Shown one piece after another: positions 25,999-38,100 of a stretch of DNA of 64,000 nt. Source of the DNA: Duganella sp. CF458 (GTDB lineage: Bacteria > Pseudomonadota > Gammaproteobacteria > Burkholderiales > Burkholderiaceae_D). Position 1 is the first letter of the stretch. Every line of letters starts with the position of its first letter. A program made the translations under genes and the position numbers. The notes beneath the pieces are model-generated. The model saw nothing but the letters and a program-made list of their open reading frames with translations. It was not told the DNA's origin and did not search any database. Where the stretch lies: the NCBI RefSeq assembly GCF_900113115.1, contig NZ_FOOF01000010.1:233264-297263 (forward strand), read 5' to 3'.

Positions 25999-27234
25999 AT
26001 GCAACTGATCGGCGCCATCCTGTTTGCCCTCGCCTTGCTCCACACTTTCAGCGCCAAGGCGTTCGAGCGTTTGTCGCACCGGTTCCCGCGCCACAGCGGC
26101 TTGCTGCATTTGCTGGGTGAAGTCGAGGTGGTGTTTGGTTTCTGGGCCATGGTGCTATTGGTGGCGATGGCCTTTGTGGCCGGGCCGCAAAATGCCATCG
26201 CCTATGCGGAAACGCAGCAATACACCGAACCACTGTTCGTCTTCGTGGTGATGGTGGTGGCAGCTTCGCGGCCGGTGCTGGACTTTGTGCAGCGCCTGAT
26301 CGACATGCTGTCCGGCGGCCGCCCGCTGCTGCAGGCCTGGCTGGGACTCGCGCTGGTGCCACTGGTCGGCTCCCTGATCACCGAGCCGGCCGCCATGACG
26401 CTGGCCGCGCTCATCCTGGCGCCGCAAATCTTCCGCCATGGCGTGCCTGAATGGCAGAAGTACGCCGCGCTCGGCGTCTTGTTCGTCAACGTTTCCATCG
26501 GCGGCACGCTGACCGCCTACGCCGCGCCACCGGTATTGATGGTCGCCGCCACCTGGCAATGGGACAGCGCCTTCATGGCCGCCAACTTCGGCTGGAAAGC
26601 CACGCTGGCCGTGCTGGTCAACGCCAGCGCGGTGACCTGGTTGCTGCGCGAACAACTGCGCAGCGGCAGCAAAGGCGATACAGCTGCACACAGCGCCCGC
26701 ACTGCGGCACCCATGCTGACCAGCATCATTCACCTCGGCTTCCTCGCAGCCGTGGTGCTGCTGGCGCACCATCCGGTACTGTTCCTCGGCCTGTTCCTGT
26801 TCTTCATCGGCTTCACCACCGCCTATCCGCAGCACCAATCCCCGTTGATCCTGAAGGAAGCCTTGCTGGTCGGATTCTTCCTCGCCGGGCTGGTGGTGCT
26901 GGGCAGCATGCAGCAATGGTGGCTGCAACCGATAGTCGAAAGCCTGCAGCCAGTGGCACTGTTCTTCGGCGCGCTGGGCTTGACCGCCATCACCGACAAC
27001 GCCGCCCTCACCTATCTCGGTTCCCTGATCGACGGCATTTCGCCGCAGGCGCAATACATGCTGGTGGCAGGCGCCGTTGCCGGCGGCGGCCTGACGGTGA
27101 TCGCCAACGCTCCCAATCCTGCCGGCGTTGCATTGCTGCGCAAAGGGTTCCGCGATGAATCGATCGGCGCCCTCGGCCTGTTAGCCGGCGCGCTCGCTCC
27201 AACCGCGGTCGCCGCTGCCGCGTTCTTCCTCTAA
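25999..27234 (+). CDS. putative Na+/H+ antiporter
   Basis: A polytopic inner-membrane protein of 411 residues with about 11 hydrophobic segments. It resembles the putative Na+/H+ antiporter family sometimes labelled DUF1504. Features include VGSLITEPAAMTLAALILAP, NVSIGGTLTAYAAPPVL and TAITDNAALTYLGSL, where the acidic residues within membrane segments (Glu, Asp) could carry ions. Transport has not been shown for this protein. TAGAAT (25962-25967) and a 12-base palindrome GGCAATATTGCC (25969-25980) lie in front of it. Its last 54 bases overlap the NadR-like gene on the opposite strand. Confidence 0.82.
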   Translation: MQLIGAILFALALLHTFSAKAFERLSHRFPRHSGLLHLLGEVEVVFGFWAMVLLVAMAFVAGPQNAIAYAETQQYTEPLFVFVVMVVAASRPVLDFVQRLIDMLSGGRPLLQAWLGLALVPLVGSLITEPAAMTLAALILAPQIFRHGVPEWQKYAALGVLFVNVSIGGTLTAYAAPPVLMVAATWQWDSAFMAANFGWKATLAVLVNASAVTWLLREQLRSGSKGDTAAHSARTAAPMLTSIIHLGFLAAVVLLAHHPVLFLGLFLFFIGFTTAYPQHQSPLILKEALLVGFFLAGLVVLGSMQQWWLQPIVESLQPVALFFGALGLTAITDNAALTYLGSLIDGISPQAQYMLVAGAVAGGGLTVIANAPNPAGVALLRKGFRDESIGALGLLAGALAPTAVAAAAFFL

Positions 27235-28194
27235 TTTCCCCAACAATTGCATGGCACGCTGCTCCAGCGTGCCATGCAATTCGGTGTATGCAATCCCGCG
27301 CACCTGCAGGTCGTAACGCACCATGCCCTGGATCCGGCTGCGCCAAGTCGCATCGTCGCGCCATCCATCCTGGTGGAAAGGTATCTCATCGCCGCACAGG
27401 AAATGCGCATGGTAGCGCCGGGCGCAGTCGCCCGCGTAGTCGAGCAAGGCCGGTGGCGCCTCTCGCAAGTGGCCGTAGCAGAAACCCAGCAGCAAGGTCG
27501 TCAGCGCATTCGTGTCGACGAACAGGAAACGCCGGCATTGCTCCAATGCCGCGTCCTCCTCCGCGCGATGGCGTTCAGCGATGTCGACATAGTCCGCAGG
27601 TGCCAGGCGTCCCTGGCGTGCCTCCCATACTTCGCGTCCAATCTCGGGTATGTAACGCGTCCCGCAATGCCGTGCGAGATAAGCGGCCAGCGCCGACTTG
27701 CCGGTCGATTCGGCACCCACCAAGGCAATGCGCTGGACGAAATGACGGTACACGCCGGGAGCCAGCCAGTTGCGCAGTCCATGCACATCCGCGCGGATCG
27801 CCGTGGCGGAAACCGGGAGACGCACGCGCGCCTGGTCGACCATGCGATGCGCCACACCCAATGCAGCGGCGAAAGGCGGGCCGTATTGTTCGCTGGAGAA
27901 CACAACGTCGGCCGCCACGCCTGCTTGCGCCAGCCACTGCCGCAAGTAATGCCAGTGCACGGGACCAGGCGCACTGTCGGGCGGGGCGACTTCCGGCACC
28001 AACACCTGTACCTCCGGATACAAGGCCGCGATCCATGCCGCGCGCAATGCAGACGGCATGGCAGTGAAGTCGGGCGTGGCATAACACAGCACAGTCACCC
28101 GCGCAGCCTCGCCACGTGCGCATTCAATCACCTGCTGGTGCCCCTTGTGCAGGGGCGCAAATTTGCCGACAACTAAAGCGTGTCTGTAACTCAT
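27181..28194 (-). CDS. NadR-like NMN adenylyltransferase / ribosylnicotinamide kinase
   Basis: A 337-residue bifunctional NAD-salvage enzyme. Residues 1-150 are the nucleotidyltransferase domain with the HxGH-type signature in KFAPLHKGHQ (HKGH at 16-19) and the SATAIRAD ribosyl-binding motif near 129-136. Residues about 155-330 are a P-loop kinase with Walker A GAESTGKS at 160-167. Unlike enterobacterial NadR there is no N-terminal helix-turn-helix, so it should be an enzyme only. The start was placed at MSYRHALVVGKFAP, where the first strand begins. The 3' end overlaps the opposing antiporter gene. Confidence 0.9.
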   Translation of the reverse strand: MSYRHALVVGKFAPLHKGHQQVIECARGEAARVTVLCYATPDFTAMPSALRAAWIAALYPEVQVLVPEVAPPDSAPGPVHWHYLRQWLAQAGVAADVVFSSEQYGPPFAAALGVAHRMVDQARVRLPVSATAIRADVHGLRNWLAPGVYRHFVQRIALVGAESTGKSALAAYLARHCGTRYIPEIGREVWEARQGRLAPADYVDIAERHRAEEDAALEQCRRFLFVDTNALTTLLLGFCYGHLREAPPALLDYAGDCARRYHAHFLCGDEIPFHQDGWRDDATWRSRIQGMVRYDLQVRGIAYTELHGTLEQRAMQLLGKLEEERGSGDRGWSERAG

Positions 28195-28295
28195 GGTGGC
28201 ATTGTAGCCCCACACTATTGAATTTCGACAAGGACGCAAAAAACCTGACTGCGCTATTCTCAATCTCACCCGTTCACACTAATGAGGAGAGCAGA

Positions 28296-28805
28296 ATGAG
28301 CTATCTAGACCGTGACAAATTCGGCATCTATCGCGACCGTGACGAAAACGACGGCCCAGGCCCGCGCCTGATGGGCGCCGACACGCTGATGGGCGAAGAT
28401 GTGTATAACCGCCAGGAAGAAGACCTGGGCGACATCAAGGAAATCATGCTCGACATGCAAACCGGCCAGATCGCCTATGCGGTGCTGTCCTTCGGCGGCG
28501 TGCTGGGCATGGGCGACAAGCTGTTTGCCGTGCCATGGCAGGCATTGCAGCTCGACACAGTCAACAAGCGCTTCGTGCTGGACTGCACCAAGGAAAAACT
28601 GGAGAACGCGCCAGGCTTCGACAAGGACCGCTGGCCGGATATGGCAAGCCCCGAATTCGGCACGCAGATCCATAATTTCTACGGCACCACCGCCAGCGGC
28701 ATGCGCACCTCGACCGGCAGTGTCATGGGCTCGGGCACCAGCACCATGCAAAGCGATTCGACGGGTGGCAGCAGCTACGGCGGCGGCAACAAGGGGAATT
28801 ACTAA
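28296..28805 (+). CDS. PRC-barrel domain protein (copy 2)
   Basis: A 169-residue paralogue of the PRC-barrel protein at 2300-2734. The two share GPGPRLMGADTLMG/IG, KEIMLDMQTGQIAY, GVLGMGDKLFAVPW and APGFDKDRWPDMA almost unchanged, and differ in the C-terminal tail, here Gly/Ser/Thr-rich. The start has GAGGAGA at 28284-28290. Function is unknown; such proteins in related genomes are often stress-induced, but nothing here proves that. Its stop TAA and the opposing hrpA stop lie within the palindrome TAAGCGCTTA. Confidence 0.9.
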   Translation: MSYLDRDKFGIYRDRDENDGPGPRLMGADTLMGEDVYNRQEEDLGDIKEIMLDMQTGQIAYAVLSFGGVLGMGDKLFAVPWQALQLDTVNKRFVLDCTKEKLENAPGFDKDRWPDMASPEFGTQIHNFYGTTASGMRTSTGSVMGSGTSTMQSDSTGGSSYGGGNKGNY

Positions 28806-28809
28806 GCGC

Positions 28810-32853
<4,044 letters not shown>

Positions 32854-32888
32854 CGTTTTTTACATAGTTTGGGCGCGAAAACCGCGCA

Positions 32889-32904
32889 GCGCATTATAAT
32901 GCGC
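32889..32904. promoter_or_regulatory. palindromic -10 element between hrpA and argA
   Basis: GCGCATTATAATGCGC is a perfect 16-base palindrome that contains TATAAT on both strands (32895-32900 on plus). A convincing -35 is not visible on either side. If used rightward, transcription would begin about 3 bases before the argA ATG. The symmetry also suits a dimeric repressor. Evidence is sequence alone. Confidence 0.45.
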
Positions 32905-32909
32905 GGATA

Positions 32910-34220
32910 ATGGAAAACCCTATCCAATTCGTCTCTTGGCTGCGCTCCGTAGCGCCTTACGTCCACGCCTTCCGCGGCAAGACCTTCGTGGTCGCTTTCC
33001 CTGGTGAACTGGTTGCCGCAGGCGCCCTCTCGGTGCTGGCGCACGACCTGTCCCTGCTGCACGCGCTGGACATCAACGTCACCGTGGTCTACGGCTCGCG
33101 TCCCCAGGTTGCCGAGCAGCTCGCCTTGCGAAACGTGGAAGGCCGCTTCCACAACGGCGTGCGCATCACCGACACGGCCGCCATGGAGTGCGCCAAGGAA
33201 GCCGCCGGCGAACTGCGCCTCGACATCGAGGCCGCCTTCAGCCAAGGTTTGCCGAATACCCCGATGTCGCATGCCGCGATCCGTATCATTTCCGGCAACT
33301 TCATCACCGCCCGCCCGCTCGGCGTGATCGACGGCGTCGACTTCGAACTGACAGGCCTGACCCGTAAGGTGGACGCGGAAACCATCCATTCGATCATGGG
33401 TTCGGACGGCGTGGTGCTGCTGTCGCCGCTGGGCTTCTCGCCTACCGGCGAGACGTTCAACCTGACGATGGAAGACGTGGCCTGCACCGCCGCCATCGCC
33501 CTGCACGCCGACAAGCTGGTCTTCATCACCGAAACCGACATGATGACCGACGCCGGCGGCACCGAGATCCGCGAACTGTCCTCGCACCAGGCCGAAGCCG
33601 TGCTGCAGGCAGGCTTCCTGCCGGACGCCACCGCCTACTACCTGAAGCACTGCATCAAGGCCTGCAGCAACGGCGTCGAGCGTGCCCACATCGTGCCGTT
33701 CGCGATGGACGGCTCGGCCCTGCTGGAACTGTTCACCCACGATGGCGTGGGCACCATGATCTCGCATGAGAACCTGGAATCGCTGCGCCCGGCCACCATC
33801 GAAGACGTGGGCGGCATCATCAAGCTGATCGAGCCGCTGGAAGCCGACGGCACCCTGGTCAAGCGCGGCCGCGAGCTGATCGAGCGCGAGATCGAGATGT
33901 TCTCGGTCATCGAGCACGATGGCGTGATCTTCGGTTGCGCGGCCTTGTACGTCTTCCCGGAAGAAAAAATGGCCGAAATGGCATGCCTTACCGTCAACCC
34001 CGACGTGCAAACCCAGGGCGACGGCGAGCGCATCCTCAAGCACATGGAAAACCGCGCCCGGGCGCAGGGCATCAGCAAGCTGTTCGTGCTGACCACCCGC
34101 ACCGCGCACTGGTTCATCAAGCGCGGCTTCATCCCCGCCACGGTGGACGCGCTGCCGAAAGACCGCCAGCGCCTCTACAACTGGCAGCGCAAGTCGCAAG
34201 TCTTGATCAAGACCTTATAA
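32910..34220 (+). CDS. argA: N-acetylglutamate synthase
   Basis: The classical ArgA, catalysing acetyl-CoA + glutamate to N-acetylglutamate, the first step of arginine synthesis. The 436-residue protein has an amino-acid-kinase-like N-terminal domain (about 1-280; PYVHAFRGKTFVVAFPGEL, then NFITARPLGVIDGVDF) that binds arginine for feedback inhibition. A GNAT C-terminal domain (about 290-436; LTVNPDVQTQGDGERIL) carries the acetyl-CoA site. There is no Shine-Dalgarno sequence; the TATAAT 9 bases upstream suggests a near-leaderless mRNA. yggX follows 24 bases later and is probably co-transcribed. Confidence 0.97.
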   Translation: MENPIQFVSWLRSVAPYVHAFRGKTFVVAFPGELVAAGALSVLAHDLSLLHALDINVTVVYGSRPQVAEQLALRNVEGRFHNGVRITDTAAMECAKEAAGELRLDIEAAFSQGLPNTPMSHAAIRIISGNFITARPLGVIDGVDFELTGLTRKVDAETIHSIMGSDGVVLLSPLGFSPTGETFNLTMEDVACTAAIALHADKLVFITETDMMTDAGGTEIRELSSHQAEAVLQAGFLPDATAYYLKHCIKACSNGVERAHIVPFAMDGSALLELFTHDGVGTMISHENLESLRPATIEDVGGIIKLIEPLEADGTLVKRGRELIEREIEMFSVIEHDGVIFGCAALYVFPEEKMAEMACLTVNPDVQTQGDGERILKHMENRARAQGISKLFVLTTRTAHWFIKRGFIPATVDALPKDRQRLYNWQRKSQVLIKTL

Positions 34221-34244
34221 TTGACTTTTTTAGGAGCACCGAAG

Positions 34245-34517
34245 ATGGCCCGTACCGTCCACTGCATCAAACTGAACAAGGAAGCCGAAGGCCTGGACTT
34301 CCCGCCATATCCGGGCGAGCTGGGCAAGCGCATTTACGCATCCGTCTCGAAGGAAGCCTGGGCCGCCTGGATCAAGCACCAGACCATGCTGGTCAACGAA
34401 AACCGCCTGAACCTGGCAGACGTACGCGCCCGCAAATACCTGGCCGCGCAAATGGAAAAGCACTTCTTCGGCGAAGGCGCCGACCAGGCCGCCGGCTACG
34501 TCCCGCCAAGCGCCTGA
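34245..34517 (+). CDS. yggX: oxidative damage protection protein, YggX family
   Basis: A 90-residue YggX-family protein, linked in enterobacteria to Fe(II) trafficking and protection of Fe-S clusters from oxidation. The family start [20 protein letters not shown], with its single Cys, and the [15 protein letters not shown] block are clear. The ATG is supported by AGGAG 8 bases upstream; the frame is open for 8 more codons. It follows argA in a probable operon and ends 11 bases before a large inverted repeat. Confidence 0.95.
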   Translation: MARTVHCIKLNKEAEGLDFPPYPGELGKRIYASVSKEAWAAWIKHQTMLVNENRLNLADVRARKYLAAQMEKHFFGEGADQAAGYVPPSA

Positions 34518-34527
34518 ATTGAATGGG

Positions 34528-34595
34528 AAAATTAAATGGGGACGTACCCCATTTAATTGTTGCAAATTAAATGGGGTACGTCCCCATTTAATTTT
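34528..34595. repeat. nested inverted repeat with GGGGACGTACCCC cores
   Basis: Two 29-base units (34530-34558 and 34565-34593) are exact reverse complements of each other, so the whole region forms a hairpin with 31-34 base arms around GTTGCA. Each unit is also a near-palindrome, with AATTAAATGGGG paired to CCCCATTTAATT around ACGTA or TACGT. Six T residues follow on the plus strand, so it could end yggX transcription. It sits between convergent genes. It resembles the other two large palindromes in style but not in exact sequence. Confidence 0.85.
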
Positions 34596-34958
34596 TTAGC
34601 GGCTGGCTACATCCGAATTCATCGGTTTGCACTGGCGCAGTTCGCAGCGCGCCATGAATACCTTGCCGTTGCTGCAAGACATACGGTAAATCTCCACCGG
34701 ACCGCGTTCGGTCACCAGCCCTGCCCCGCGCCCGCCACGGCACTCTTCAGCACTGGCCAGGCGCTCCACCGTTGCCGACGAAATGCCGGGACGGAATTCC
34801 ACTTTCTCCACCGGCACGCCATCGATCATCGATCGCTTGGCAACAGCTTCCGCTTCCAGCACGGATTTACGCTTCACAGGCGCCTGGGCAACCTGTTTTT
34901 TGGATGCGCAAGCACTCAATACACCAGCAGCGAGCAAGAGCAGGAACAGTCGTTTCAT
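34596..34958 (-). CDS. small predicted lipoprotein
   Basis: A 120-residue protein with a clear lipoprotein signal (LSAC, Cys17). Its mature part contains four cysteines (in EECRGG, RMSCSNG, ARCELRQCKP) that could make two disulfides in the periplasm. A short basic stretch KRK follows the signal. I do not recognise a family. It lies 22 bases downstream of rpiA on the same strand, and its stop codon abuts the nested inverted repeat. Confidence 0.8.
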   Translation of the reverse strand: MKRLFLLLLAAGVLSACASKKQVAQAPVKRKSVLEAEAVAKRSMIDGVPVEKVEFRPGISSATVERLASAEECRGGRGAGLVTERGPVEIYRMSCSNGKVFMARCELRQCKPMNSDVASR

Positions 34959-34980
34959 GGGTTCTTTCTAAAGGGAAGAA

Positions 34981-35658
34981 TCAATATTTAACGGTACGCA
35001 CGCCGTCAGGGGTACCCAGCAGACACACATTGGCGCCGCGGGCAGCGAACAGGCCGACGGCAACCACGCCGACGATCTGGTTGATTTGGGTTTCCAGCGC
35101 AACGGGATCGGTAATCGACAGGCCGGCCACGTCGATGATATTGCCGCCATTGTCAGTCACGAAGATCTCGTCGGAACCGGCCTTGGTGCGCACTTTCGGC
35201 TGGCCGCCCAGGGCCGCCAACTGGCGCATCACCGAATTGCGGGCCATCGGCAGCACTTCCACCGGCAGCGGGAACTTGCCCAGGGTCTCTACCAGCTTGG
35301 AACCATCTGCGATGCAGACGAATTGCTTCGATACCGACGCCACGATCTTTTCGCGGGTCAGGGCTGCGCCGCCGCCCTTGATCATGTGGCCTGCCGCGTT
35401 GATCTCATCGGCGCCGTCAATGTACACCGCGATTTCCGAAACCTCGTTAAGATCGTAGACAGGAATGCCGTGACCGGCCAGGCGCGCTGCAGTCGCTTCC
35501 GACGAGGCAACAGCACCCTTGATGCGGTGCTTGATCTTGCCCAGTTCATCAATGAAGTAGTTTGCCGTGGAACCGGTACCAACGCCGATAATTTCGCCGT
35601 CGATCACGTACTCGATCGCCGAAATAGCAACAGCCTGTTTCAATTTGTCTTGCGTCAT
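34981..35658 (-). CDS. rpiA: ribose-5-phosphate isomerase A
   Basis: RpiA interconverts ribulose-5-phosphate and ribose-5-phosphate in the non-oxidative pentose phosphate pathway. The 225-residue protein keeps the substrate loop GTGSTA at 27-32. The catalytic residues Asp81, Asp84 (DGADEI) and Lys94 (KGGG) have the same numbering as in E. coli. The C-terminal [15 protein letters not shown] is near-universal in the family. It complements the zwf/edd/eda locus and tal in this window. It is divergent from a stand-alone receiver protein. Confidence 0.97.
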   Translation of the reverse strand: MTQDKLKQAVAISAIEYVIDGEIIGVGTGSTANYFIDELGKIKHRIKGAVASSEATAARLAGHGIPVYDLNEVSEIAVYIDGADEINAAGHMIKGGGAALTREKIVASVSKQFVCIADGSKLVETLGKFPLPVEVLPMARNSVMRQLAALGGQPKVRTKAGSDEIFVTDNGGNIIDVAGLSITDPVALETQINQIVGVVAVGLFAARGANVCLLGTPDGVRTVKY

Positions 35659-35725
35659 AGTTACAATGGATTCAATAAAGGTTGCCTATTTTATCCGAAC
35701 TGTCAACTGAGCCGGGAAAAACGCC

Positions 35726-36091
35726 ATGAAGCCAAGTACCGTATTAATCGTGGATGACAGCCGCGTGTCGCGCATGCTGACCCGCCAGCACATCCAGGTG
35801 CGCCATGCCGACTGGGTTGTCGAGGAAGCCGCCACCGGCGATGAAGCCATCGCCAAGGCCAAAGGATTGCAGCCCGACTTGGTGTTGCTGGACGTAAACA
35901 TGCCGGGCATGAATGGCGTCGATGCTGCCGCCGCGCTACGGGTGATGCTGCCCAATGCCCACATCTCCCTGCTGACTGCCAATGTCCAGGCCGCCACCCG
36001 CCAGCGGGCCGAAGAGATCGGCGTGGGCTTCATGGAGAAACCGATCACCGCCGAGCGCATCGCGCAACTGATTGCCCCGCTGGAAGCCTGA
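35726..36091 (+). CDS. stand-alone response regulator (receiver domain only)
   Basis: A 121-residue single-domain receiver. The acidic pair is Asp10-Asp11 (VDDS), the phosphoacceptor is Asp56 (LLDVNMPGMNG), the switch Thr is in LLTAN (84) and the conserved Lys105 is in MEKPIT. With no output domain it must act by protein contact. It is first in a tight operon: 2 bases before a CheC-like phosphatase gene, which in turn overlaps a diguanylate cyclase gene. The likely scheme is that CheC removes phosphate from this receiver and the pair tunes the cyclase. No kinase is encoded nearby. Confidence 0.93.
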   Translation: MKPSTVLIVDDSRVSRMLTRQHIQVRHADWVVEEAATGDEAIAKAKGLQPDLVLLDVNMPGMNGVDAAAALRVMLPNAHISLLTANVQAATRQRAEEIGVGFMEKPITAERIAQLIAPLEA

Positions 36092-36093
36092 CC

Positions 36094-36723
36094 ATGGTCC
36101 GGCTCACCGAACTGGAGCACGACGCCCTCGTCGAGCTGTTCAATATTGGCGTGGGCCAGGCAGCCTCCGCCATGAGCGAGATCGTCAGCGAAACGGTCAC
36201 CATGTCGGTGCCTGCCATCAGCTTTCTGACCCGCGCTACCGCCGCCAAACTGCTGGCCAGCCGCAGCACCGGCAACGGCCGCCTGTGCGGCATCAGCCAA
36301 CACTACAGCGGCGCCTTCGACACCGATGCCATCCTGATGTTTCCGGAAGAGAAAAGCCAGGAAATCGTGCGCCTGATGGTGGGCGAAGCCATGCCGCTGG
36401 CCGAACTGTCGGCCATGGAACAGGAAGCGATGAGCGAGATCGGCAATATCCTGCTGAACAGCTGCGTCGGATCGCTGGCCAACCTGCTGGGGCACGAGTT
36501 GCATGGTTCGCTGCCCGATTACCACGTCGGCTACAGCGAAGAGATCCTGGCGCAGGCCGGCAGCGCCGAGAACGCGGTGCTGATGCTGCATATCGAGTTT
36601 GTCATCGAGCGCCAGCAGATCGCCGGCGACGTCGCCTTCATCATGGACATGACCGCGCTGCACGACTTGAAGCAGCATGTGACGGACTTCCTCGACAGGT
36701 CCATCGGCGGAGCGCAGCCATGA
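36094..36723 (+). CDS. CheC-family phosphatase-like protein
   Basis: A 209-residue member of the CheC/CheX/FliY group, which dephosphorylates CheY-type receivers. Both E-x-x-N active-site helices of CheC are present: Glu14-Asn17 in ELFNIGVGQ and Glu115-Asn118 in EIGNILLNS. The C-terminal 100 residues match the second CheC repeat, ending with FIMDMTALHDLK. No chemotaxis genes are adjacent apart from the receiver 2 bases upstream. Its stop overlaps the ATG of the diguanylate cyclase gene, so the three products should be made together. Confidence 0.9.
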   Translation: MVRLTELEHDALVELFNIGVGQAASAMSEIVSETVTMSVPAISFLTRATAAKLLASRSTGNGRLCGISQHYSGAFDTDAILMFPEEKSQEIVRLMVGEAMPLAELSAMEQEAMSEIGNILLNSCVGSLANLLGHELHGSLPDYHVGYSEEILAQAGSAENAVLMLHIEFVIERQQIAGDVAFIMDMTALHDLKQHVTDFLDRSIGGAQP

Positions 36724-37676
36724 AATCGTCGGTCGAGTCCCTGCCGCTTCTGCAGGGCGTTATCGACAGCATCGACGTCGGCACGCTGGTGGTCGATAGC
36801 AGCGAGCGCGTGGTGCTGTGGAACCATTGGATGGACCAGCACTCGGGCGTGCTCGGCGCCGAAACGCTGGAGCGCAGCTTCTTCGACCTGTTCCCCGAGC
36901 AGCGCGGCAAGCGGCTGGAGGCCGCCATCGGCCAGGCGCTGCGCAGCAACCTGCCCTCCCTGCTGTCGCAGAGCTTGAACCGTTGGCCGCTGCCGCTGTA
37001 TGCCAGCAAGTCGGCCGCCGAAAAAGGCGAGCGCATGCAACAGCAGATCACCGTCACGCCGCTTAACCTGGGCAACAATGAACGCTATTGCCTGATCCAG
37101 GTCAGCGACGTCAGCGCGGCAGTGCAGCGCGAGAACCTGTTGCGCGAACAGGCCGTGGCGCTGCGTTCGCAGACCTTGCTGGATGACCTGACCGGCGTTG
37201 CCAACCGTCGCCACTTCGACATGGCGATCGACCGCGAGACGCGGCGCGCGCGGCGCATGGGCACTCCGCTCTCGCTGATGATGCTCGATATCGACTACTT
37301 CAAGGCCTACAACGACCATTATGGGCACCAGCAAGGCGATGCCTGCCTGGAAGCGGTGGCGTCCTCATTGTCGACCATGCAGCAGCGGCCGGCCGACCTG
37401 TTCGCACGCTACGGCGGCGAGGAGTTCGCGGTGGTCCTGCCCGACACGCCGGCCGACGCCGCGGTAATGATGGCCAACGCCATGTGCCGCAAGGTGCGCG
37501 ACCTGCGCATCCCGCACCAGGCCTCACGCACCGACGAACGCATCGTCACCATCAGCATCGGTGTTGCCAGCAGCGACAGCAGCAATGGCGGCGAAGTGTA
37601 TGACCTGATCAACGCTGCGGACCGCGCCCTGTACCAGGCCAAGGCATGCGGCCGCAACCGCGTGCACTCGATCTGA
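36720..37676 (+). CDS. diguanylate cyclase with PAS-like N-terminal domain
   Basis: A 318-residue GGDEF enzyme that would make the second messenger c-di-GMP. The N-terminal part (about 8-135) is a PAS-like sensor (VIDSIDVGTLVVDSSERVVLWN, ending SDVSAAVQRE) followed by a short coiled linker (138-152). The catalytic domain has the GGEEF active-site loop at 232-236 and an inhibitory I-site RxxD (RPAD, 223-226) five residues before it. Both look functional. The ATG overlaps the CheC-like stop (ATGA). A full-length paralogue lies at 50591-51532. No transmembrane segment is seen, so the enzyme is cytoplasmic. Confidence 0.95.
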   Translation: MKSSVESLPLLQGVIDSIDVGTLVVDSSERVVLWNHWMDQHSGVLGAETLERSFFDLFPEQRGKRLEAAIGQALRSNLPSLLSQSLNRWPLPLYASKSAAEKGERMQQQITVTPLNLGNNERYCLIQVSDVSAAVQRENLLREQAVALRSQTLLDDLTGVANRRHFDMAIDRETRRARRMGTPLSLMMLDIDYFKAYNDHYGHQQGDACLEAVASSLSTMQQRPADLFARYGGEEFAVVLPDTPADAAVMMANAMCRKVRDLRIPHQASRTDERIVTISIGVASSDSSNGGEVYDLINAADRALYQAKACGRNRVHSI

Positions 37677-37722
37677 ACCCGTTTGCCTGGCACCCTCACC
37701 ATCGGCAGGACTTTGCCCGCTC

Positions 37723-38100
37723 CTACTGTGCAAAGACGAAGCGAACCAGCGCCAGCGACAGCGCGAACACATAGCCATAAGCGAAACGGTCGATGCGCAG
37801 CACGGCGTCGCCGCGGCGAGCACGCCAGACGCCTGCCAGGCACATCATGCCGCCGGCTGCCAGTGGCGTCAGCAGCAGGTTAAGCTTGCGCAGGACTTCG
37901 TTGCGTACCAGGTGGTCGGGCAGCAGCCAGAGCGTAATGCCCCCCGCAACAGCACCCAAGATGGCGTAGCCCAGGCCTGCCAGCCACGGGTTCAATGGGC
38001 GGCGGGACTTATCGAACGAATGAAAGCCCAGCTCCACCAATGCTTCCACCGCCACCTGGATCAGGAACTCGCCAATCAGCTCGAACAGGAATTCAATCAT
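37723..38100 (-). CDS. small membrane protein of unknown function
   Basis: A 125-residue protein with three or four predicted membrane segments (about 40-62, 73-92 and 105-123, with an amphipathic N-terminal stretch). A basic patch KSRRPLNPW lies before the first strong segment. No family is recognised. Its ATG overlaps the stop of the acyl-CoA dehydrogenase-like gene as ATGA, so the two are coupled, although no functional link is apparent. Confidence 0.75.
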   Translation of the reverse strand: MIEFLFELIGEFLIQVAVEALVELGFHSFDKSRRPLNPWLAGLGYAILGAVAGGITLWLLPDHLVRNEVLRKLNLLLTPLAAGGMMCLAGVWRARRGDAVLRIDRFAYGYVFALSLALVRFVFAQ

